From Sphingobacterium sp. (GTDB lineage Bacteria; Bacteroidota; Bacteroidia; Sphingobacteriales; Sphingobacteriaceae): a stretch of 64,000 nt of DNA. The stretch lies in assembly GCA_031286695.1 (NCBI GenBank), contig JAITTY010000006.1, forward strand, positions 558,001 to 622,000. The letters are read 5' to 3'. The notes beneath the pieces are model-generated. The model worked only from the letters and a program-made list of their open reading frames with translations. It made no database searches and was not told where the DNA came from. Shown piece by piece: positions 17,739 to 26,438 of this stretch. The position numbers were made by a program, and so were the translations under genes. Numbering within the stretch: the first letter of the stretch is position 1; every line of letters starts with the position of its first letter.

Positions 17739-19682
17739 ATGAACACTAAAAAATCATTGGGAGCAATGTTGGGTACGGCTTTTTTGGGAGTTGCTACCTC
17801 TGTTCAGGCACAAACGCCTAATTTTAAAGTTATACCAGAGTTTCCAAAAGAGCGTGACACCATACAGTTCATCTATGATGCACGTAAGACAGCTTTGAAA
17901 GATGCGCAATCCATCAATGGTACACTTACCGGGTACCAGGATTTTCGGTGGGTACAGGATGTCTTGAAGTTCACAAAAACAGATTCTCTCTGGACAGCAC
18001 GCTACATTGTGCCAGAGAAAATGTCTTTGGTCAATTTTGTCTTCCAGGCGGATACATTACAAGATCTAGGGGGAGACCAAACCTATTCGTATCTGATTTC
18101 AGGGAAGGAAGGTAAACAGGTTTCCGGTGGTATGATTGGCTGGGGTATGCTGCGCACACCCGAAATTGTGCCTGGAACCCCCTATGTAGTGGATAAATCA
18201 GCCTATAAGACTGATGAAATCTTGGTCATGTGGGCAAAATATGAGTTGCAGGGACATCCTGAAAACAGATTTAAGGTTCTTTATCCTGCTGCTAACGCGC
18301 TAAAACATATGAATACCGCCGAATCTCTGGCAAAGCTTCAAAATGAATTAAATGCTCTTCAAACCATTCCAAATTTAAAAGAGGAGGATATGATGGAAGT
18401 GTTTCGGGTCTATAAAGATGTGCTGAAAGACACTGCAAAAGCTGATGAACTGGAGCAAAAAATTCGTACACAGTACCCGCAGGGGCAATATGTAAAGGAT
18501 CAGCAAAGACTGGCTGATTTTAACCTCATTCAGAAAGCAAAAACGGATGATGAACGATTGAAAGCTGCGACTGATTTTATCGATAAATATCCCTATAAAG
18601 AGTCTGAGGTAGCGTTCAACGAGAAACATCGGATTAGTTATGTCACTACCTATTGGATTATTTCCGTGTATACCAGCATGAAAAAAGATTTGCCCAACTA
18701 CACGAAATACATTTCGAAGATAGCGCCATATGAGGCACTTTCTAACGTCATATATCGTTCGTTGGACGTTCCCTATCTTTCACAAAAAAGCATGGGGCCT
18801 GCGGAAATACTGCCTTATGCACGCGTTGTGATGGATCGACTTAATTATTATAAAGATAATTTTCAGGGCGATAAATATGCAACCCTGTACTATTCCAATG
18901 CGCCTTTATTCGCGAAAATATTGGTCGATAATAAAATGTATGATGAAGCATTTGTATATGCATCAGCAGCTCAAAGTACAGAGCGTTACCAGCGTGCCGA
19001 ACTAAATGATACCTATGTGCGTATTCTGGAAGGTCAGGGAAAAACCAAAGAGCTGCAGATGGCACTGGAGAAGAGTTATTCATTAAATCAGAGTTCAGCA
19101 TATATGCTAGAACTGATGAAAACCTCATATGTAAAACGGAACAAAGGAGAGAAAGGATACACCAATTATTTGGCGGGGTTGAAGGATGCCGACAACAGTG
19201 TGGCATTGAAAGATAAGGTTAGTAAGTTGTTGATTTCAAAAGATATTCCAGATTTTGAACTGCTCGATCAGTACGGTAAAAAAGTTAAATTATCGGATCA
19301 AAAAGGGAAAATTGTCGTACTTGACTTTTGGGCATCTTGGTGTGCACCATGCAAAGGGGCGTTCCCCGGTATGAAAATAGCGCAGGAAAATTTTGCAAAA
19401 GACCCCAATGTGGTTTTTTATTTTGTGAATACACAAGAGAAACAAGCCGATATGACGACTTATGTGACAAATTACATGAAAGAGAATAATTATCCATTTA
19501 AAGTTTTATTGGATAAAGGAAGTCTTGTTTCAAAAACTTTAAATGTAAGTGCAATTCCACATAAAATGATTGTAGGACCGAATGGGAAGTTGCGTTTTTC
19601 GGAGGTGGGTTATATGGGGAGTACCTCAGAACTTGCAGATGAAATCACGGAAATGGTAAACACATTAAAAGCGGGTAAATAA
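17739..19682 (+). CDS. TlpA-type periplasmic thioredoxin with large N-terminal region
   Basis: This protein likely performs thiol-disulfide exchange in the periplasm. It has a signal peptide (LGAMLGTAFLGVATSVQA|Q) and a long N-terminal region (~30-490). Residues ~30-150 look like beta-sandwich, with a 'PKERDTIQFIYDARKTALKDAQ' type start, and the remainder is helical and TPR-like. The C-terminal thioredoxin fold (~505-640) begins at IPDFELLDQYGKKV and carries the redox pair C535-x-x-C538 in FWASWCAPCK, plus a cis-proline region NVSAIPHKMIV. At 647 residues it is much longer than a plain TlpA (~190). It lies between susD and an alpha/beta hydrolase in one operon, so its target is probably the imported molecule or a partner enzyme; this is inference. 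Confidence 0.9.
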   Translation: MNTKKSLGAMLGTAFLGVATSVQAQTPNFKVIPEFPKERDTIQFIYDARKTALKDAQSINGTLTGYQDFRWVQDVLKFTKTDSLWTARYIVPEKMSLVNFVFQADTLQDLGGDQTYSYLISGKEGKQVSGGMIGWGMLRTPEIVPGTPYVVDKSAYKTDEILVMWAKYELQGHPENRFKVLYPAANALKHMNTAESLAKLQNELNALQTIPNLKEEDMMEVFRVYKDVLKDTAKADELEQKIRTQYPQGQYVKDQQRLADFNLIQKAKTDDERLKAATDFIDKYPYKESEVAFNEKHRISYVTTYWIISVYTSMKKDLPNYTKYISKIAPYEALSNVIYRSLDVPYLSQKSMGPAEILPYARVVMDRLNYYKDNFQGDKYATLYYSNAPLFAKILVDNKMYDEAFVYASAAQSTERYQRAELNDTYVRILEGQGKTKELQMALEKSYSLNQSSAYMLELMKTSYVKRNKGEKGYTNYLAGLKDADNSVALKDKVSKLLISKDIPDFELLDQYGKKVKLSDQKGKIVVLDFWASWCAPCKGAFPGMKIAQENFAKDPNVVFYFVNTQEKQADMTTYVTNYMKENNYPFKVLLDKGSLVSKTLNVSAIPHKMIVGPNGKLRFSEVGYMGSTSELADEITEMVNTLKAGK

Positions 19683-19685
19683 AAA

Positions 19686-20765
19686 ATGATAAACACTGTC
19701 AAGTCAATGCTATTGGTAGCCCTTTCAATTTGTTTTATTGGGCATACTGGGGCACAGGAAATAAAAGAAAAAGAGGCCATCTTTAAATCAAGGGTAGATA
19801 GTATTATGATCGGTGCTACTATTTCTTCGCCTGTTAAAGCTGGAAAATATCCAGCTATTATAATTGCTTCGGGTACGGGACCGCAGGATAGGGATGGGAC
19901 GATGGCCGGGACTAAGATGTTTGCGCGTATTGCCAATTATCTGACTCCAAAGGGGTATGTCGTGTTAAGAATGGATGATCGTGGTGTCGGTAAAACAACT
20001 GGTGAATACCGTTATGCGACGACAGCCGATTTTGCGCAGGATGTCTTGGGTGCTGTTGAATTTTTAAAGAAAGAGCCGAATGTGGATCTTCAGAAGATAG
20101 GTTTGTTAGGTCATAGTGAAGGCGGTGCAGTTATTTCGATCGCTGCTTCTCAAAGCACTGATGTAAAATTTTTGATCAGCTTGGCGGGCTTGGCTTCCAA
20201 CGGTCTGGAATCTCTTTTTGTTCAAAATGAAAACTTGGTCCGCAGCTCGCCTTTACCGGAGGTTGACAGGAAAAGATCTAATGAGATCAATCGCCTGATG
20301 TTTGCAACAGCGTTCCAGTACGCCAAATCTGATAGCATGGAGAACAAGCTAAATGCGGTCTATAATTATTGGAAACAGAAAGATGATATCTATTTTAAGA
20401 CCTTAGGAATTGAACATGATCATTTTCGCTTTCCAATCTGGTCTTATGTACAGCAGGCTATCGGGCCATGGTACCGATATTTTGTCACCTATGATCCACA
20501 GATCTTTTTAAGTAAAGTAGATATACCGATTTTGGCCATCAATGGAAGTAAAGATCTTTTTGTCGATCCTGTAAACTTAGCTTATTGGAAACAGTATAGC
20601 AGAGCCGGAAAGCAGGGGAAAGTAACAACGATCTTATTGCCTAATGTAAATCACTTGATGCAGGCATGTCAAACCTGCCTTCCAGCAGAATACGCTAAAC
20701 TTGGTGAAATGCCTGATAGCACCCTGGAAGAAATTGTCAAATGGTTAACTGAAACTGTGAAATAA
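19686..20765 (+). CDS. Alpha/beta hydrolase (periplasmic esterase/peptidase-like)
   Basis: This is a serine hydrolase of the alpha/beta fold with a signal peptide (MLLVALSICFIGHTGA|QE). The nucleophile elbow GHSEGG places Ser at about residue 144. A preceding 'IIASGTGPQDRDGTM' oxyanion-loop region and YVVLRMDDRGVGKTTG are typical of the BAAT/acyl-esterase and dienelactone-like branch. The acid Asp is probably in INGSKDLFVDP near residue 290 and the His in NVNHLMQACQT near 320. It lies 3 bases after the TlpA gene and 2 bases before the aspartyl protease gene. Substrate unknown; an ester or amide in the imported cargo would fit the operon. Whether it is a peptidase or an esterase cannot be decided from sequence. 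Confidence 0.9.
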   Translation: MINTVKSMLLVALSICFIGHTGAQEIKEKEAIFKSRVDSIMIGATISSPVKAGKYPAIIIASGTGPQDRDGTMAGTKMFARIANYLTPKGYVVLRMDDRGVGKTTGEYRYATTADFAQDVLGAVEFLKKEPNVDLQKIGLLGHSEGGAVISIAASQSTDVKFLISLAGLASNGLESLFVQNENLVRSSPLPEVDRKRSNEINRLMFATAFQYAKSDSMENKLNAVYNYWKQKDDIYFKTLGIEHDHFRFPIWSYVQQAIGPWYRYFVTYDPQIFLSKVDIPILAINGSKDLFVDPVNLAYWKQYSRAGKQGKVTTILLPNVNHLMQACQTCLPAEYAKLGEMPDSTLEEIVKWLTETVK

Positions 20766-20767
20766 GG

Positions 20768-22042
20768 ATGAAAAAGTCAGTTTATACACTGCTTGCGTTA
20801 TCGGTTTTCGGTAATTACGCATTCGCTCAGCAGAACGACAATATCAAATCTATCGACCGTATCATTGAGGCTATGAATATCAAAGATGCTCCGGCTGTAC
20901 TTGCTATGATGGCTGATAGCGCAACGATTGGCAATTTGCCCCGGATGAATAATGCAGCTGCTGTTCCAGAAATATTGGCTAAATTTTCTTCGATCAAAAC
21001 ATTTCGAGTTGTCAATCAGGAGATGCTGGTCAATGGTGACGAACAGATTCTGCTTGAAGTAACTTATCAAGATGGCAAAGCTGGCAAACCGAGTTTCCTG
21101 TTTAATCGAGCTGGCAAGATCGTGAATCTAGGAATCATTAAAGGGCGGATGAAAGGTAATCCGGAAAAAGCTTTGGCTGACGCCCTGGCAAATTCGAAGC
21201 GCCCGGAAACGTTGGTGATCCCTTTTAAGTTAGTAAATGGCTTGGTTTATATTGAATCTACACTTAATGGCGCAAAAGGCTATTTTCAGTTTGACAGTGG
21301 CGCTCCAGTCGTGATTTTACGCAATAAATTCGTGCCGGGAGAACAAATTCGGGCAGATGTTTCGGTGGATTTCGCCGGAATTGGCGGGCAAATGCGGGAT
21401 GTCGTGTGGTCAACCGGTAACCAACTTCAAATGGGAGGTATCGTAATCCACGATCTGGAGGCTCCAGTTTCAGAAATGGATGATATGCAGCTGGAAGACG
21501 GCAGCCCTATTTTTGGTCTGCTTGGTATTGGTCTGCTAAAAGATTACCAGTTCACGTTGGATTATGGAAGGCAGGAGTTATTGCTTGAAAAGCTGGACCC
21601 TCAGGGTGAGCTGCTTGCAGAGGCAATAGACAAAGGTCCACTTTTGGCACAATATCCTCTACGTCTGAAACGCCATATTCCTATTGTGGATATAGCTGTT
21701 GGCAATAAAGTCTATCCGATGGGAATAGACTGCGGAGCAAATGCGAATGTACTGAAGAAGTCGCTGGAAACGGAACTGAAATCTTATATCGATTATGAGG
21801 AGGGTGAGGTAGATATCAAAGGGGTGAACGGTACCAGTCAAGGTAATCGCATCGCCTATGTGTTAGGTGGTAAAGTTGGGAAATTGGCTTTACAGGATAT
21901 GTACACAGTCATCACCAGTCAGGCTATTGGCGGAGGAACGGGAAATGAAGCTTTACCCATTGATGGACTGCTAGGAACACCTTTTTTGAATCAATATAAA
22001 ATAACGTTGAACTTTAATAAGAACACCATTAGTTTTTACTAA
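20768..22042 (+). CDS. Retropepsin-like aspartyl protease with N-terminal SnoaL-like domain
   Basis: The protein has a signal peptide (YTLLALSVFGNYAFAQ). Residues ~22-140 look like an NTF2/SnoaL-type domain (IIEAMNIKDAPAVLAMMAD). The C-terminal ~280 residues carry two aspartyl-protease-like halves. The first active-site motif is FDSGAP with Asp at ~176, and the second is IDCGAN with Asp at ~321; each is followed by a flap/strand and a LLGIGLLKDYQ or LLGTPFLNQYK block near the end of the half. Two lobes in one chain suggest a self-contained pepsin-like enzyme rather than a dimer. It closes the FecR-SusCD-TlpA-hydrolase operon. The family is common in Bacteroidota but the substrate is unknown; peptide cleavage in the periplasm is inferred. 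Confidence 0.82.
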   Translation: MKKSVYTLLALSVFGNYAFAQQNDNIKSIDRIIEAMNIKDAPAVLAMMADSATIGNLPRMNNAAAVPEILAKFSSIKTFRVVNQEMLVNGDEQILLEVTYQDGKAGKPSFLFNRAGKIVNLGIIKGRMKGNPEKALADALANSKRPETLVIPFKLVNGLVYIESTLNGAKGYFQFDSGAPVVILRNKFVPGEQIRADVSVDFAGIGGQMRDVVWSTGNQLQMGGIVIHDLEAPVSEMDDMQLEDGSPIFGLLGIGLLKDYQFTLDYGRQELLLEKLDPQGELLAEAIDKGPLLAQYPLRLKRHIPIVDIAVGNKVYPMGIDCGANANVLKKSLETELKSYIDYEEGEVDIKGVNGTSQGNRIAYVLGGKVGKLALQDMYTVITSQAIGGGTGNEALPIDGLLGTPFLNQYKITLNFNKNTISFY

Positions 22043-22086
22043 TTGACCACATTTTCAATACAATTTATTATTCAATTCTAATCCTT

Positions 22087-22114
22087 AAGGTGGTCGATTC
22101 TGTTCGGCCACCTT
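22087..22114 (+). terminator. Rho-independent-type terminator
   Basis: A 10-bp stem (22087-22096 with 22105-22114, one G-T pair) has an 8-base loop and a short T-containing tail. It lies 45 bases after the aspartyl protease stop and probably ends the FecR-SusCD operon. Confidence 0.7.
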
Positions 22115-22233
22115 TATATTTTGACGTCATTGTTATACCTTATAAATTCTATTTTTAATGAACAATATCCTATCGCCGATCTATAATGGCGATTGTGTTT
22201 TTACCCCGACTTTAATAATATTCCTGTATCTCT

Positions 22234-23568
22234 ATGTCTGCGAATAAAAAAGTATGTATGCTGGTGGTGATAACAGTCATATCCCATACAGTTCTTTCCT
22301 ATTTTGCCTACTTTTTTCCTTTTGGTATGCCTGTTTTTGAAAAGATTAATCTGATCGCAGATGTTATACAGGTTGTCGCAAAAGAAAAAGACCTGTCTAC
22401 CAGACTTCCAATGGGTAAACAGACCACTTTGAAAAATAATACCGTAAAGGGGGATTTCGAGAGCTATAAAAAAGGAGATCTGATCACAGACTTCAAGCTT
22501 CATGCTGGTCCATCCCTTTCAAATTTTATGGCCAAACTCCAGGCTCTTAAAAAGGGTAGCAAAAGAAAAGTAAGAATCGCCTATATTGGAGATAGTATGA
22601 TCGAAGGTGATCAGATAAGCAGCACACTCCGTGATTCCCTTCAAGCTGTCTATGGTGGATCAGGTGTAGGTTATTTGGCTATTCATACGAAAGTCGGCAA
22701 TTTTAGGCATTCTGCAGTAATCAAAGCTATGGGTTGGGAAGACACGAGCTTTAAATCGGCGGGCAGTAAAAACTTATATCTTTCGGGACACTACTTTGGT
22801 GGGAATGGGCAAGGAGTCTATTCGGATAAAACGCTGGGTGCTCCGACGCAGGAGATTGTCGAGAAAGCATTGCTTTATGCAGGAGGTTCGGGCGGCAGTA
22901 TATTGGTCAATGGCCAATTAATAGCTTTGAAGGGTAGGGATCCCATCAATAGGCAGGTCTTAGCTAAAGATAGCTCCTCAGTTCTGAAACTCAGCAATAG
23001 CGCTAATGCACGGTTGTACGGTGTAAGTTTTGAAAGCGAATATGGTGTTATTGTTGATAATTTCTCATTTCGTGGTGTTTCGGGCAGTGAGTTTCGCAAG
23101 TTGGATCCTACATTTATGGAAGCCATACAAAAAGCGAATCATTACGATTTAATTATTCTTCATTATGGCGCGAATTTAATCTATAGACCCGGCGATAACA
23201 ATTTTGAATTTTATGATCGTGCTATAAATCCTGTTTTAACACGTTTTAAAAACAGTTTCCCTGATTGTGACTTTCTGCTGATCAGTGCTGGAGATATGGC
23301 TTTCCGCTATAATGGACGTTATCGCACTGCACTGGGAATAAGTGAATTATTGGTCACGCAGGCTCTGCTAGCAAAACGCCATCAGTTTGCCTTCTATAAT
23401 TTATTTCAGTCGATGGGTGGTGAAGGAACAATAATTCGCTGGGCCAATCATCAGCCTGCCCTGGCAATAAAGGATTATGTCCATCCGACAGAAGATGGCT
23501 CGCAGCTCATTGGCGCGAAGCTATTTAAAGCATTTCAAAATGATTATAAAAAATTATCTATCCAATGA
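22234..23568 (+). CDS. SGNH-family hydrolase/acyltransferase partner, membrane-anchored
   Basis: The protein has one N-terminal membrane segment (VCMLVVITVISHTVLSYFAYFFPF) and a periplasmic SGNH domain. Block I is YIGDSMIEGD with Ser at about residue 121. The Gly block lies near GVGYLAIHTK, the Asn-like block near LHYGANLIYR, and the Asp/His dyad near D414-x-x-H417 in DYVHPTEDG. Its stop overlaps the start of an MBOAT gene by 4 bases (ATGA), so the two are translationally coupled. SGNH-plus-MBOAT pairs acylate extracellular polysaccharides, as AlgJ/AlgX with AlgI do in alginate acetylation. Here the pair probably O-acetylates a surface or exported glycan; the acceptor is not known. Confidence 0.87.
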   Translation: MSANKKVCMLVVITVISHTVLSYFAYFFPFGMPVFEKINLIADVIQVVAKEKDLSTRLPMGKQTTLKNNTVKGDFESYKKGDLITDFKLHAGPSLSNFMAKLQALKKGSKRKVRIAYIGDSMIEGDQISSTLRDSLQAVYGGSGVGYLAIHTKVGNFRHSAVIKAMGWEDTSFKSAGSKNLYLSGHYFGGNGQGVYSDKTLGAPTQEIVEKALLYAGGSGGSILVNGQLIALKGRDPINRQVLAKDSSSVLKLSNSANARLYGVSFESEYGVIVDNFSFRGVSGSEFRKLDPTFMEAIQKANHYDLIILHYGANLIYRPGDNNFEFYDRAINPVLTRFKNSFPDCDFLLISAGDMAFRYNGRYRTALGISELLVTQALLAKRHQFAFYNLFQSMGGEGTIIRWANHQPALAIKDYVHPTEDGSQLIGAKLFKAFQNDYKKLSIQ

Positions 23569-25220
23569 CAGGATCCGCCGCTATTCATTTTAACTGGGAA
23601 GCTTTTTGGGCGCAGTTTCTATATGACCGTGAAAGTCCATTACTTTTTAACAATGGATTTTTTGTTTATTTCTTTTTTCTATTCATAATTTTGTTTTATG
23701 TGCTGCGAAATCATCAGCGTGCAAGAACTTATGTCTTTTGTCTCTTTTCACTGTACTTTTTTTATAAGGCCAGCGGCGTATTTGTACTGCTCGTTTTGTT
23801 GTCGGCCATTATCGACTTTGTGCTGTCAAATCGAATTTATAACAGTAAAAATAAAGGTGGAAAAAAAATACTTCTATTATGCAGTATTGTTTTTAATTTG
23901 AGCCTGCTGATCTATTTTAAGTATACAAATTTTTTTGTTGAACTTTCTAACCTCGCCTTTCATACGCATTTTTCGATACTCAATGTTTTATTGCCGGTGG
24001 GGATTTCGTTCTATACCTTTGAAAATATAAGCTATAGCATTGATGTTTACAAAGGAGAATTCAAGCCAACAGATAAATTTAGCGAGTATTTGCTTTTTCT
24101 TTCTTTTTTTCCGAAGCTGGTTATGGGGCCTATAGTCCGTGCGAAAGATTTTGTACCTCAAATCATTCAACCTTATCAGATCAGTGAGCATGATCTGAAA
24201 AAGGGTTTTTATTTAATTTTTTCGGGGCTTTTTAAAAAGCTGATTATTTCTGATTACATCACGCTGAATCTGGTTAATTATATTTTCGACGATCCTAAAT
24301 TACATACAGGGCTTGAAAATCTAATAGGCGTATATGGTTATGCTTTTGTTATTTACTGTGATTTTAGCGGTTATTCCGATGTTGCAATTGGAATAGCACT
24401 ATGGCTGGGATTTCGAATTCCGCCAAATTTTTTGTCACCATATCAAAGCAAAAGTATCACTGAGTTTTGGCGGCGGTGGCATATCTCACTTTCCAGCTGG
24501 CTAAGAGATTATCTTTATATCCCACTTGGTGGTAATCGTAACTGGAGCTTGGCAACACTGATATCGTCCCTGTTATTTATTAGCGGAATTTTCGTGGCAT
24601 CGACTCATCTATTTCATTTGTCGTATGCGCTTTCTGCTTGTATTGTGGGAAGCATTACTTTTATACTCTTGTTACCCGCGCTATTAACACGAGAACAGCG
24701 CGGTTTGGCAGCAAGTGCCAACTTATTGACTACAATGTTGCTCGGCGGTTTTTGGCATGGGGCAAGCTGGAACTTTATTCTTTGGGGAAGCTTTCATGGT
24801 ATTGGTCTGGCAATCCATAAAATTTGGCTTATTTTCCCGGGGAAAAGAAGGGAAGCAATAAACGATAATAAGGTGTTTAATATACTGTCAATATTACTTA
24901 CTTTTCATTTTGTCTGTTTCACCTGGATTTTTTTCAAAGCGGTAGATGTACATACTGCTTTGGCCATGATCGAGCAGATCGTGTATAATTTTGATGCGAA
25001 CTCCTTTTTTCCTTTTTATGAAAACTACCATACGGTAGTCTGGCTGATGTTCATCGCTTGCATATTGCATTTTATTCCGGATAATTATGCAGATAAAGTT
25101 ATGAGTAGCATGGGTAAGGTTTCGCTGGTCTATTATCTGATTTTATTTTTTGTTTTTATCCTGATTTATAGCTTTTTTAAATCTTCGGAGCAAGTGCACC
25201 CCATTTATTTGCAGTTTTAG
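23565..25220 (+). CDS. MBOAT-family O-acyltransferase (AlgI/DltB type)
   Basis: This polytopic inner-membrane protein has at least ten hydrophobic segments. It moves acyl groups, commonly acetyl, across the membrane for transfer to an extracellular glycan. The MBOAT signature is clear: FWRRWHISLSSWLRDYLYIPLGGN with a histidine near residue 306, and GGFWHGASWNFILWG with the conserved catalytic histidine near residue 398. Length (551) is in the family range. It begins inside the stop codon of the SGNH gene, which provides the likely periplasmic partner. No biosynthesis genes for a specific polysaccharide lie nearby, so the target polymer cannot be named. Confidence 0.95.
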   Translation: MTGSAAIHFNWEAFWAQFLYDRESPLLFNNGFFVYFFFLFIILFYVLRNHQRARTYVFCLFSLYFFYKASGVFVLLVLLSAIIDFVLSNRIYNSKNKGGKKILLLCSIVFNLSLLIYFKYTNFFVELSNLAFHTHFSILNVLLPVGISFYTFENISYSIDVYKGEFKPTDKFSEYLLFLSFFPKLVMGPIVRAKDFVPQIIQPYQISEHDLKKGFYLIFSGLFKKLIISDYITLNLVNYIFDDPKLHTGLENLIGVYGYAFVIYCDFSGYSDVAIGIALWLGFRIPPNFLSPYQSKSITEFWRRWHISLSSWLRDYLYIPLGGNRNWSLATLISSLLFISGIFVASTHLFHLSYALSACIVGSITFILLLPALLTREQRGLAASANLLTTMLLGGFWHGASWNFILWGSFHGIGLAIHKIWLIFPGKRREAINDNKVFNILSILLTFHFVCFTWIFFKAVDVHTALAMIEQIVYNFDANSFFPFYENYHTVVWLMFIACILHFIPDNYADKVMSSMGKVSLVYYLILFFVFILIYSFFKSSEQVHPIYLQF

Positions 25221-25246
25221 CAAATGAATGGGGTGCACTGAAGTAA

Positions 25247-25591
25247 TCAGTTAACTTGCGTTACATCTTGTGCTGTAATATGTACGATGCCGGCATCATC
25301 TTTCCAAAAGTTGCCTTTGGCAAGGATCACATCACCAACAGCATAACGTTTGAAAGTACTGCCCGATTTCTGTAAATTGACGATGCTGATCGTGACCACG
25401 GCGTGCTGCCCTTTTTTGTCAGTAACGGTTGCCATGTAACCATCTTTTCCGTTTTCAATCGCCGTAATCGTTCCAGTGACTTCTTTTTCAGAAAGCTGCT
25501 GTTCGCTGGATGTTTGCGGTTTTTGACTGCTGCAGGAGCTTGCCGCCGATAAAATAAAAATTGCTGTTATTCCTGTAAGAATCTTTTTCAT
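25247..25591 (-). CDS. Small lipoprotein of unknown function (OB-fold-like)
   Basis: I do not recognise a named family. The 114-residue protein has a lipoprotein signal with lipobox SAASSC at residue 20. The mature part is a short polar linker (residues 21-38) followed by a compact all-beta stretch (VTGTITAIENGKDGYMATV; AVGDVILAKGNFW; IVHITAQDV), which reads like an OB-fold or a small beta barrel. It is convergent with the MBOAT gene (26 bases apart) and has its own upstream region of 175 bases, which contains the hairpin at 25693-25740. It appears monocistronic. Confidence 0.7.
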   Translation of the reverse strand: MKKILTGITAIFILSAASSCSSQKPQTSSEQQLSEKEVTGTITAIENGKDGYMATVTDKKGQHAVVTISIVNLQKSGSTFKRYAVGDVILAKGNFWKDDAGIVHITAQDVTQVN

Positions 25592-25692
25592 CTTTTTTTG
25601 TTTAAACTAGAAATGATTTTTATGTTCAAACGTGTAAATGTTTTTTGCGCTACATGGTTTACGCTATTTGAGTCGCACAGTTCATTATCCTT

Positions 25693-25740
25693 TTCACAAA
25701 AAATACCGAAGGAATTTCGGACTTCGGTATTTTTTGTGAA
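25693..25740. terminator. Long perfect hairpin terminator
   Basis: A perfect 19-bp inverted repeat (25693-25711 with 25722-25740) has a 10-base loop. On the minus strand it lies 26 bases after the DUF2383-like gene stop and is flanked by A/T runs, so it probably ends that transcript. It also sits upstream of the small lipoprotein gene. Confidence 0.75.
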
Positions 25741-25765
25741 AAAGAAAAAATTATTACTTAAAATA

Positions 25766-26254
25766 TTAGATGGTCTTGCTGTCGCGCATCATTTTAATGA
25801 TATTGTGCGCTTCAAGCTGTTTGCTGAGCTGCGTGTTGATCAGACTATGGACGTTTTGCGAAAGTTCTTGAGAGCCTTCAGCCAAAGCTGTTTGATAAGT
25901 TGATTTGAATGCATCTTCCCCTTGTTCACAGGTTTCGAGCAGGCTTCTTTCGTCATCTCCTGTAATATTCACTTTTATGCCCATCCAGGCGCGGAAAAGT
26001 TTGCCGCTAAGCATGGTGCTGTCCGTTGCCTCTTTGCCTTCAAGTTCAACATAAGGTGTCAACTCGGCTATAAACTCTTCTGACTGTCCGATAAATTTTT
26101 GAAATGTTGGTATAAGTTTATCTAAACCATGACTTGTCGCCAGATCAATTGCTTTTTTATAACCCTCGATGCGGTCGTTGTTGATCTTGATAATGTCGTT
26201 GATGATCTCCGGATTATTGATGTTGTTTTCCATAATATTGTTATTTGTTATCAT
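25766..26254 (-). CDS. PA2169-family four-helix-bundle protein (DUF2383)
   Basis: This is a soluble, all-helical protein. The sequence MENNINNPEIINDIIKINNDRIEGYKKAIDLA opens with the helix typical of the PA2169/DUF2383 family, and further helices follow (PTFQKFIGQSEEFIAELTPYV; LLETCEQGEDAFKSTYQTALAE). The fold is ferritin-like in overall shape. Metal binding is not certain because the usual paired E-x-x-H is not obvious. The second methionine (26233) may be the true start, since it removes seven Asn/Ile-rich residues. Relatives in Bacteroidota are often linked to general or osmotic stress, but that is only a family tendency. It ends at a strong hairpin. Confidence 0.8.
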   Translation of the reverse strand: MITNNNIMENNINNPEIINDIIKINNDRIEGYKKAIDLATSHGLDKLIPTFQKFIGQSEEFIAELTPYVELEGKEATDSTMLSGKLFRAWMGIKVNITGDDERSLLETCEQGEDAFKSTYQTALAEGSQELSQNVHSLINTQLSKQLEAHNIIKMMRDSKTI

Positions 26255-26438
26255 TTTGTTTATTCGAAAGACAGCCTCTGGGGAACGATCGTTTGAAGAA
26301 TCCGAGATTCAGGTATTTAATTCATCTTCCGTATTTATCCCATTTTTTATTGTGCAGGAATAAATGCCATTAAAACTTTCTCCATTTTATCCTTGTTCTT
26401 GGTCGGAATACTGCCATACAGGCAGCGCAATTAACAGT

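Noticed and set aside
25598..25903. 101-codon plus-strand frame
   Set aside because: It crosses the perfect hairpin at 25693-25740 and runs antisense into the DUF2383-like gene.
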